Shown: positions 8,930 to 15,706 of the stretch, in pieces | Layout of the letters: the number at the start of each line of letters is the position of its first letter | How positions within the stretch are numbered: position 1 is the first letter of the stretch | Origin: Desulfotignum sp. | GTDB taxonomy: Bacteria; Desulfobacterota; Desulfobacteria; Desulfobacterales; Desulfobacteraceae | Assembly: GCA_011390635.1 (NCBI GenBank) | Contig: JAABSA010000001.1 | Location: 224,839 to 288,838 of the forward strand | Length of the DNA stretch: 64,000 nt | Direction: 5' to 3' | Translations under genes and position numbers: made by a program | The notes under the pieces: model-generated | What the model saw: the letters and a program-made list of their open reading frames with translations, nothing else | Databases searched by the model: none | Told to the model about the DNA's origin: nothing

Positions 8930-10612
8930 ATGAAAGCACTGATACTGGCCGCAGGATTCGGCACACGGCTTTTGCCCCATACAAAAACCATTGCCAAACC
9001 CCTTTTTACTTTGGGAGGTATCCCCATATTAGCACATACCATCCAATATCTTATCGGTTTCGGATGCCGGCAGATCATGGTCAACACCCATTATCTGCCG
9101 GACCAGATTGCCGATTTTATAGAAACCGGCAAAGAACAATTTGATGCACAGATTACCTGTATCCACGAGCCAATGATCCTGGATACAGGGGGCGCGATTG
9201 CCAATGTGAAAGATGCCATGGCAGGAAATCCTTTTTTTGTCATCAATGGTGACGTGGTAACCAATGTTGATCTGGCAGAGGTGTGGCGTTGTCATTTACG
9301 TAACCGCGCACTTGCCACACTGGTGCTCCATGACAGAAAAGAGTTCAACAAGGTGGCACTGGATGCCGGCAGCTGGATAACCGATTTCAACAGCCCCGGC
9401 AAAGGACTGGCATTCACCGGTATCCAGGTACTGTCCCCGCAGATTTTTGATTACATGCCACCTGAAAAGGTTTTTTCCAGTATTGATCTGTTTGCGGAAC
9501 TTTGCAAAAACCGGCAGATCAAAGCCTATGTGGGTACCGATATTTTCTGGGAAGATATCGGCACACCGGAGGCGTATGCCCGTGTTGCCCGGCAATGGAC
9601 CTGCGCAGCTGCCTTGAAAACAGATATTCAGGATACCGAAATTTTTGCAATGGCCGGTGACGGATCGGACCGGAACTGGTTCAGGGCAATACCCTGTAAC
9701 AGATCCCCATCCAGTTCCTTCAAACGGCCCGGATCAGTTGTCCTTTGTGACCATGGCATTTGTCTGCCCGGCAGTGAGGCCCGCGCCCAGCTGGAGGCGT
9801 TTGTACATATTGGAAACCATTTGTCCAGACAGGGGATACCAGTACCCCGCATACTGGCCCATGATCCTTTGGCCGGCATGGTGGCACTGGAAGATCTGGG
9901 CAATACCCATCTGGTTGACCAGGTTAACAATACCTGCGATGAATCAACCATAAAACAGATGTACAAAAAGGTCATCAACCAGTTGATACTGTTCTCCCAA
10001 AAAGGTGCACACGGGTTTGACCCGGCATGGACATACCAGACCCCCACCTATTCAAAGGGCCTTATTCTGGAAAAAGAGTGCCGGTATTTTATGGATGCGT
10101 TTATGAACAACTATCTGAAAAAAAACCTTTCCTTTGAAACGTTTGAAGATGAATTTTGTTTTGTGGCACAAAAAGCCCTGGACGGTGGTTTTACAGGGCT
10201 CATGCACCGGGATTGCCAGTCAAAAAACATCATGGTTAAAAATACAACCGTTTATTTTATTGATTTTCAATCCGCCAGAACAGGGCCTTTTCAGTATGAT
10301 CTGGCTTCCCTTTTACTGGATCCCTATGTTACACTGCCCAAGCAGGTGCAACAAGATCTGGTATCCTATGCCATGGACCGTCTTGGCCTTGACGTTGAAG
10401 CTCAAAGACAACGGTTTGCCCAATGTTTTCATTTCTGCTCCCTGACCCGGAACCTGCAGATACTCGGGGCATTTGCCCACCTGAGCCGTGTGAAGAAAAA
10501 AACAGGGTTTGAACAACATATCCCTGCGGCAGTGGCATCGTTGAAACAGCTGATTCAGAATATGGATACATCCCCTGTTCCGATATTAACAAAACTGATA
10601 CTGTCCCTGTAA
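8930..10612 (+). CDS. MurU-AmgK type fusion: sugar-1-phosphate uridylyltransferase plus amino-sugar kinase
   Basis: Two domains in one chain. Residues 1-230 are a nucleotidyltransferase: LILAAGFGTRLLPHT, then AKPLFTLGGIPILAH, DTGGAIANV, VINGDVVTN and DIFWEDIGTPEAYA, as in MurU. Residues 240-560 are an aminoglycoside-phosphotransferase fold with LMHRDCQSKNIMV (catalytic Asp), VYFIDFQSARTGP and YDLASLLLDPYV, the pattern of AmgK. In Pseudomonas these are separate proteins that phosphorylate MurNAc at C1 and then form UDP-MurNAc, bypassing fosfomycin-sensitive steps. The fusion order here is MurU then AmgK. It sits between plsB and dapB. A different sugar substrate (for example GlcNAc) cannot be excluded. 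Confidence 0.8.
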   Translation: MKALILAAGFGTRLLPHTKTIAKPLFTLGGIPILAHTIQYLIGFGCRQIMVNTHYLPDQIADFIETGKEQFDAQITCIHEPMILDTGGAIANVKDAMAGNPFFVINGDVVTNVDLAEVWRCHLRNRALATLVLHDRKEFNKVALDAGSWITDFNSPGKGLAFTGIQVLSPQIFDYMPPEKVFSSIDLFAELCKNRQIKAYVGTDIFWEDIGTPEAYARVARQWTCAAALKTDIQDTEIFAMAGDGSDRNWFRAIPCNRSPSSSFKRPGSVVLCDHGICLPGSEARAQLEAFVHIGNHLSRQGIPVPRILAHDPLAGMVALEDLGNTHLVDQVNNTCDESTIKQMYKKVINQLILFSQKGAHGFDPAWTYQTPTYSKGLILEKECRYFMDAFMNNYLKKNLSFETFEDEFCFVAQKALDGGFTGLMHRDCQSKNIMVKNTTVYFIDFQSARTGPFQYDLASLLLDPYVTLPKQVQQDLVSYAMDRLGLDVEAQRQRFAQCFHFCSLTRNLQILGAFAHLSRVKKKTGFEQHIPAAVASLKQLIQNMDTSPVPILTKLILSL

Positions 10613-10621
10613 GGAAACGCC

Positions 10622-11455
10622 ATGGAAAAGATATATGTGATGATCAACGGACTTCCGGGAAATGTGGCTTCCACCATGGCCCGGGCGGCCCTTGCCGACG
10701 ACCGTTTTGAACTGATTCCCTTTTCATTGACCGGCCCGCAGATTTCGCAAAATACCATACAGATCGAAACTGTTTCTATCAGCCTTGTGAAACCGGACAC
10801 CCGGGATATCATCATTGCAGATATCCAAAAAAGGGTTGGTCGATTCATTGCCGTTGATTACACCCATCCCACTGCTGTCAATACCAATGCCAGATTCTAT
10901 ACCCGTCATGATATCCCTTTTGTCATGGGTACCACAGGCGGTGATCGGCAGGCGCTTGAAGCGTGTGTGTCCCGGGCCCGATTTCCGGCTGTCATCGCCC
11001 CGAACATGGCCAAACAGATTGTGGGATTCCAGGCCATGATGGCCTTTGCCGCTGACAGTTTTCCCGGCCTCTTTGCAGGATACACACTTGAAATTAAAGA
11101 AAGCCACCAGCAGAGCAAGGCTGACACCTCTGGCACCGCCAGGGCCATGGTAGGATATTTCAACCGGCTGGGGGTTGCCTTTGATCCGGCCCAAATCCAG
11201 CAGATCCGCGATCCAAAGGTTCAGAAAACCCAGTGGCAGATACCCCAAGAACATCTGTCCGGTCATGGCTGGCACACTTACACCCTTGCAGCTCCGGATG
11301 GATCAGCCGTGTTTGAATTCACACACAATGTCAACGGACGAAAAATATATGTGGCCGGCACCTTTGATGCGGTATTATTTTTGCAAAAACAACTTCAAAA
11401 CACCAACAATCCTAAACGATTGTTTACCATGATTGATGTGTTGCACAAGGGGTGA
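10622..11455 (+). CDS. dapB: 4-hydroxy-tetrahydrodipicolinate reductase, plant/cyanobacterial-like type
   Basis: Reduces hydroxy-tetrahydrodipicolinate on the lysine/diaminopimelate route. The N-terminal Rossmann part has VMINGLPGNVASTMA. The middle holds YTHPTAVNTNARFY and FVMGTTGG. The catalytic segment is IKESHQQSKADTSGTA (about 160-175), matching the DapB2 form of plants and cyanobacteria more than E. coli DapB (RHHRHK). It is 277 residues. AAGGA is six bases before the ATG. It supplies meso-DAP for peptidoglycan, consistent with the recycling enzyme just upstream. Its last bases overlap the next ORF's possible GTG. Confidence 0.88.
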   Translation: MEKIYVMINGLPGNVASTMARAALADDRFELIPFSLTGPQISQNTIQIETVSISLVKPDTRDIIIADIQKRVGRFIAVDYTHPTAVNTNARFYTRHDIPFVMGTTGGDRQALEACVSRARFPAVIAPNMAKQIVGFQAMMAFAADSFPGLFAGYTLEIKESHQQSKADTSGTARAMVGYFNRLGVAFDPAQIQQIRDPKVQKTQWQIPQEHLSGHGWHTYTLAAPDGSAVFEFTHNVNGRKIYVAGTFDAVLFLQKQLQNTNNPKRLFTMIDVLHKG

Positions 11456-11463
11456 AATTTTTC

Positions 11464-11991
11464 ATGGGTACGCTTTTTAACATCATTCTTGTGCTTCTGG
11501 GTCTGGCCTACCTGATCTCCCCGGTGGACATCATCCCGGAAATTCTGGTTCCGTTTCTGGGATGGGTGGATGACGGGCTGGTTTTATACTGCATCTATTA
11601 TTTGATCCGGCATGGGCAGCTTCCCTGGTTCTTTTTCAAACGAAGTACGGGTGCGGGTTATGACCGGGAACCTACCGGCCATAACCGATCCACAACCGGT
11701 TTTCAGACAAAAAATAATGGCTCTGGCCAGAAATCTGGTACCAAAACAAACAGATCCGAACCCGGGCCAAACGGTTCATATTCCCGGTCCACAAGACCTG
11801 CCCATGAAATTCTGGGCGTACCGATGGATGCCTCCTGGGAGGAGATCCAGGCTGCCTATAAACAGCAGATCAAAAAATATCATCCAGATAAGCTGTCCCA
11901 CCTGGGAAAAGAATTTTCAGATCTGGCCTCCAAGCGCTTTTTAGAAATCCAGAACGCTTTTGAAGCCCTTAAAGCTCGAAACGGCCGGTAA
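11464..11991 (+). CDS. DUF1232 membrane domain fused to a C-terminal J domain
   Basis: Residues 1-50 are a YkvA/DUF1232-like membrane segment: YLISPVDIIPEILVPFLGWVDDGLVL carries the family's SPVDxIPD-like core. A Ser/Asn/Gly-rich linker of about 60 residues follows. The last 65 residues form a J domain, AHEILGVPMDASWEEIQAAY then KYHPDKL with the intact HPD tripeptide that stimulates Hsp70. I prefer the ATG at 11464 over the GTG at 11452, which overlaps the dapB stop and has no spaced ribosome site. It is probably a membrane-tethered DnaK co-chaperone; its client is unknown. No Gly/Phe or zinc region is present, so it is a type III J protein. Confidence 0.82.
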   Translation: MGTLFNIILVLLGLAYLISPVDIIPEILVPFLGWVDDGLVLYCIYYLIRHGQLPWFFFKRSTGAGYDREPTGHNRSTTGFQTKNNGSGQKSGTKTNRSEPGPNGSYSRSTRPAHEILGVPMDASWEEIQAAYKQQIKKYHPDKLSHLGKEFSDLASKRFLEIQNAFEALKARNGR

Positions 11992-12038
11992 TATTGGCGG
12001 ACTTTAGACTACATATCTGCCTGTAAAAAGGAAAAACC

Positions 12039-12812
12039 GTGACCGATTTTCTCACTGTTGACAATGCCAGGTACGAAGTTCAGTGGCACTGCCAAGACAA
12101 AAAAAATCATCCGATACTTGTATTTCTCCATGAAGGGTTGGGGTGTGTGCAGATGTGGAAACGTTTTCCTGTAAACCTGGCAAAGAATACAGGCTGCAAC
12201 GCATTTGTGTTCTCCAGGCTGGGGTATGGCAGATCCGATGCCGGCATGCTTCCCTGGAAAATCAACTTCATGCATACCCAGGCCGTAAAAGTTCTGCCAA
12301 AAATTCTTGCAGCAGCCGGTATCCTGGACCATATTCTCATCGGCCATTCCGATGGCGGGTCCATCGCCCTTATTTACGGCGGCAGTTCCCATGCCACAGG
12401 CCTGAAGGGCATTGTTACAGAGGCTGCGCATGTGTTCTGCGAACCTGTGACCCTGACATCCATCAAGGCTGCCAGGCAGTCATACCTTGCAGGCAGTCTC
12501 AAAGAAAAACTGGGGCGGTACCACGATCAAAACACTGACACGGCTTTCTGGGGATGGCATAATGCCTGGCTCAGCCCCGGTTTCGTGCACTGGAATATCC
12601 AAAAATTCCTCAAAAAAATTCAGGTACCGGTACTGGCCCTCCAGGGAAAAGATGATCCCTATGGCACCACGGCCCAGCTGGCTGCCATTAAAACCGGTGT
12701 CAGAAACTGTAAAACAACACCCATCAGCAACTGTTGCCATTCCCCACACCAGGAACAACCGGATGTGGTGCTGTCACACATGACTGCCTTTATCCGGAAC
12801 ATCCTGGAATAA
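12039..12812 (+). CDS. Alpha/beta-hydrolase
   Basis: 257 residues with a GTG start placed six bases after AAGGA. The fold is visible from ILVFLHEGLGCVQMW (oxyanion HxG-like region), FSRLGYGRSD and the nucleophile elbow LIGHSDGGSIAL near residue 110. An Asp in LALQGKDDPYGT (near 210) and a C-terminal His in SNCCHSPHQEQP complete a plausible triad. It resembles the small esterase/C-C hydrolase group, but the substrate cannot be told from sequence. It is the fifth gene in the plsB run, 47 bases after the J-domain gene. Confidence 0.82.
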   Translation: MTDFLTVDNARYEVQWHCQDKKNHPILVFLHEGLGCVQMWKRFPVNLAKNTGCNAFVFSRLGYGRSDAGMLPWKINFMHTQAVKVLPKILAAAGILDHILIGHSDGGSIALIYGGSSHATGLKGIVTEAAHVFCEPVTLTSIKAARQSYLAGSLKEKLGRYHDQNTDTAFWGWHNAWLSPGFVHWNIQKFLKKIQVPVLALQGKDDPYGTTAQLAAIKTGVRNCKTTPISNCCHSPHQEQPDVVLSHMTAFIRNILE

Positions 12813-12965
12813 TGACCGGGTCAATCGCATGTGAAAATTTACATCCTGCCAGGGAAGCATGCCGCGTCTACCACTGGAATAATGATCTGCCGGCATTGAC
12901 AAATCACCGGATCTCTGGGATATAGAACCATTTTTAAATGAGCACACACAATGAAAGGAAACCGC

Positions 12966-13250
12966 GTGACCGGTGTAAGTGAAATTCTGGTTCTGATCCT
13001 GCTCATATCCGGCATACTGATTCTGCCCAGGATGCTCAAACCCCCGCCTGCCGGAAAAGCGGGAAACAAGATGGTCCGGTTATCACAAAAAAAACGGGCC
13101 GCGATTGTTATATCAATTGTGTTTCCGGTTGCCTGTGCCATGGTCATCAAACCATGGGAGGGCCATATTTTGATGTTCGGGACCATTGGCCTTGTTCCTG
13201 TGGCCCTGGGATGGGCCTTTTACTGGATTCTGTCCGCCCCCGAAAAATAA
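12966..13250 (+). CDS. Small membrane protein, unknown function
   Basis: 94 residues from a GTG at 12966, chosen because AAAGGAA lies six bases upstream; the track's ATG at 12951 lacks such a site. There are about three hydrophobic segments: EILVLILLISGILILP, AAIVISIVFPVACAMVI and GTIGLVPVALGWAFYWIL, separated by a basic loop (RLSQKKR). I recognise no family. It ends the plus-strand run before a strong hairpin and faces the qrc genes convergently. Confidence 0.65.
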   Translation: MTGVSEILVLILLISGILILPRMLKPPPAGKAGNKMVRLSQKKRAAIVISIVFPVACAMVIKPWEGHILMFGTIGLVPVALGWAFYWILSAPEK

Positions 13251-13280
13251 CCCGGCAGATCAAAAAACCATTCCCATAAA

Positions 13281-13322
13281 CCAATCCGGCCCTGTCCTGA
13301 AAACAGGACAGGGCCGGATTGG
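13281..13322. terminator. 19-bp perfect hairpin between convergent operons
   Basis: CCAATCCGGCCCTGTCCTG and its exact complement flank an AAAA loop. It separates the plus-strand run from the 3' end of the qrc genes. There is no T-run directly after either arm, so it may act by hairpin strength in both directions or as an mRNA 3' stabiliser. Confidence 0.65.
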
Positions 13323-13359
13323 TGAGTCATCAGCTCTATTTTCTTATCGAAATAATGAA

Positions 13360-13518
13360 CTAATGCTGGTTTTCTTTTGAATCATTCATGGTATCATAGG
13401 CTGCCTTGGCAAAACAGTATGCCATGCCGGCACCCAGAATGCCGATGGCATACCAGAATCCGCCGAAAAAAAGCATATGGCCGATATCCCAGACCCATTC
13501 AAAATTAAATGGAAACAT
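13360..13518 (-). CDS. 52-residue membrane protein downstream of qrcD
   Basis: Too short for the ORF track. I translated it from the ATG at 13518, which follows the near-perfect ribosome site AGGAAAGGAGAAATTT. The product begins MFPFNFEWVWDIGHMLFFGG and contains one or two hydrophobic stretches (MLFFGGFWYAIGILGAGMAYCFAKAAYD) before a short polar tail. It begins 15 bases after the qrcD stop and ends at TAG (13360-13362). Its position and strong ribosome site suggest co-expression with the Qrc complex, perhaps as a small accessory subunit. That role is inference; I know no described function. Confidence 0.72.
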   Translation of the reverse strand: MFPFNFEWVWDIGHMLFFGGFWYAIGILGAGMAYCFAKAAYDTMNDSKENQH

Positions 13519-13533
13519 AAAATTTCTCCTTTC

Positions 13534-14790
13534 CTAAGATTCTTGTGCCTTGGATTTATTCAATTCCAGTTCCTGGGGAAACACCGGCAGGTATCTGTAG
13601 GTTACCGCAATCAGGATAATGCCGTAGGCCACGGGCAGGATGGTGGTGGCCACTTCCTGCCAGGAGGGAATATACAACGCCCAGGTGTCAAAACTCATAA
13701 CCGGCACGGCTACAACCTGAAGCACCATAACCCAGCGGTTGAGACAGACTCCGATGACAGCCAGAATAATGGCCAAAAGCCGCAGGGTAGGATTTTCCCG
13801 GGTGCTCTTGTTGATAAGCAGAATGCCGGGAATAACGCCGCAGATGACAATTTCAGTCACCAGTATCCAATAGCCGTAAAAACTGTTATTGGTATAAAAA
13901 TGGCTCATTTCAAACCCGATACCAGGAGCGGTAACCGTGGCCCAGTATATGGTGTCAATGATTTTGGCGATTATATAGGTACATATCATCCATCCGGAGA
14001 TCTTGGCCAGCAGATGGACCACATTGTCCTTTACCAGTTTTTTTCCGGTAACCGCTTCTGTGATACGGGTCACCAGAAGGGTGAAACAGGGTCCGAAAGC
14101 CGCTGCAGACCAGGTGAACAAAAAAAACGTCCAGGGCCAGATCAAAAGCCCTTCCCGGACCGCAAAAGGCCGGCCGTAAAGCACACCGGCCACCCCGCCC
14201 AGAGATCCCTGGTGGAAAAAGGACAAAAACGCACCCGTGGCCGCAAATATGGCCATAACACCGTGCATGTTGTGGGCCAGGTGATGAAAGAACGGCACCT
14301 TGTTGAGCTGCCGGTTTTCCAGGATATTGGGAATGAACTCAATGGTGAGCACCGCAAAATAGCAGGACAGGCAGAAGGCCACCTCGGTGAGCATCGAATG
14401 CACATTGGCATGCCAGAAAATAAACCAGCCCCGCAAAGGTTGACCAATATCAATGGCCAGGATCAACAGGGCCGAACTGTAGCAGATAAACCCGATGATC
14501 ACAGCAAAATTAATGATATTTTTCAGTTCATCAACTTTAAATATATATTTGAGCAGCCCGGTGAAAAACGCCCCGCCCCCTATGGCAATCACCGCCAGGT
14601 CCGCCCATATCCACAGGGCAAATCCGTAATAGTCATTCATGTTGGTCTGGTTCAACCCTTTGAACCAGCACAGCAGCATGGCATAAACGCCCCAGAGCAG
14701 GACCGCTCCCACAATGGCGATTCCCAGCATGAATTTGGGAAATGAGCACCGTTTTGCGCCTTCAGGTATTAATGCAGCATCCATATTCAA
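13534..14790 (-). CDS. qrcD: Menaquinone reductase, integral membrane subunit QrcD
   Basis: An NrfD/PsrC-type membrane subunit of 418 residues with about ten hydrophobic helices. Examples are FMLGIAIVGAVLLWGVYAMLLCWF at the N-terminus, ADLAVIAIGGGAFFTGLLKYIF and IINFAVIIGFICYSSALLILAIDIGQP. This family holds the quinone site and, in PsrC relatives, acidic residues tied to proton movement. It follows the iron-sulfur subunit gene by 27 bases. In the D. vulgaris Qrc complex QrcD receives electrons from QrcC and reduces menaquinone from the periplasmic side. Assignment rests on the four-gene order as well as sequence. Confidence 0.9.
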   Translation of the reverse strand: MNMDAALIPEGAKRCSFPKFMLGIAIVGAVLLWGVYAMLLCWFKGLNQTNMNDYYGFALWIWADLAVIAIGGGAFFTGLLKYIFKVDELKNIINFAVIIGFICYSSALLILAIDIGQPLRGWFIFWHANVHSMLTEVAFCLSCYFAVLTIEFIPNILENRQLNKVPFFHHLAHNMHGVMAIFAATGAFLSFFHQGSLGGVAGVLYGRPFAVREGLLIWPWTFFLFTWSAAAFGPCFTLLVTRITEAVTGKKLVKDNVVHLLAKISGWMICTYIIAKIIDTIYWATVTAPGIGFEMSHFYTNNSFYGYWILVTEIVICGVIPGILLINKSTRENPTLRLLAIILAVIGVCLNRWVMVLQVVAVPVMSFDTWALYIPSWQEVATTILPVAYGIILIAVTYRYLPVFPQELELNKSKAQES

Positions 14791-14817
14791 TTACTCCTCA
14801 CATAGATTTTGGATTTT

Positions 14818-15675
14818 CTATTCATGGGAAGCAGCCCCATAATGATTTTTCACCTTTTCCCATTCACCATCCAGATAGTTGTCCCCGAGCTTTCTGACCC
14901 ATTCACGCTCAGACATGTAATAGACCTTGGGGTTGGTTCCCAGGCGCTCCAGCAACCGGAATACTTTTGGATTGCGTGATTTTCCCACCACATCCCGGTT
15001 AAGGGGATCCGGATGGGGATCCGGTTTGACGATCTGGTGTACCTTGTGGGAAGGGTTGTTTAAATCACCGAAGATAATGGCACCGGCAGGACATGCTGTG
15101 GTACAGGCAGTCTGATAGGCATCTTCTGCAATTTCATGGGTGCCGTCGTAATATGCTTTTTCCCTGGCCAGCTGGTATCTGTGGTAACAGAAACTGCATT
15201 TTTCCACCACCCCCCGCATTCTTGGCGATACATTGGGGCTCAGGTATTTTTCCATACCCTCGGGCCATATGGGATCCCACCAGTTGAAATACCTTGCATG
15301 GTAGGGACACGAAACCATGCAATACCGGCATCCGAAACACCGGGTGTAGATCTGGGAAACAATGCCGGTGTCATATCCATAATCGGTTGCCGTGGCCGGA
15401 CACACCGACACACAGGGGGAATGGCCGTGGTCTCCTTTACCGCCGCAGTGCTGGCATGGCCTGGGCAGGTAGGTTATCTGGGTGTCTGGAAACGACTTGC
15501 CATTGGTCAGCTTATAAACCCGCATCCAGGTGATGCTGTCCTTTTTATCGGACTCATCCTCCTTAAACGGAATATTATTTTCAGACATGCATGACACCGT
15601 GCAGGACCCGCATCCGGTACATTTGTCCAGATCAATAACCATTCCGTATTTATGTGCTTTTTTATCTTGTATCAT
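14818..15675 (-). CDS. qrcC: Menaquinone reductase, iron-sulfur subunit QrcC
   Basis: 285 residues with four ferredoxin-like cysteine groups: CTGCGSCTVSC near residue 20, CQHCGGKGDHGHSPCVSVCP near 85, CFGCRYCMVSCP near 120, and a split fourth set (CSFCYH plus TACTTACPAGAI). This is the pattern of the four-cluster subunits PsrB, NrfC and QrcC, which wire electrons to an NrfD partner. There is no signal peptide; in the family it is carried out by the Tat-exported partner. It lies between qrcB (31 bases) and qrcD (27 bases), so the operon order is qrcABCD. Confidence 0.92.
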   Translation of the reverse strand: MIQDKKAHKYGMVIDLDKCTGCGSCTVSCMSENNIPFKEDESDKKDSITWMRVYKLTNGKSFPDTQITYLPRPCQHCGGKGDHGHSPCVSVCPATATDYGYDTGIVSQIYTRCFGCRYCMVSCPYHARYFNWWDPIWPEGMEKYLSPNVSPRMRGVVEKCSFCYHRYQLAREKAYYDGTHEIAEDAYQTACTTACPAGAIIFGDLNNPSHKVHQIVKPDPHPDPLNRDVVGKSRNPKVFRLLERLGTNPKVYYMSEREWVRKLGDNYLDGEWEKVKNHYGAASHE

Positions 15676-15706
15676 CAGAACCTCTTTGAAAGTTTGTCCA
15701 CATCAT

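Noticed and set aside
13477-14745. 422-residue plus-strand ORF in the track
   Set aside because: It is the antisense shadow of qrcD, has no family motif and no ribosome site; composition follows the complement of hydrophobic codons.
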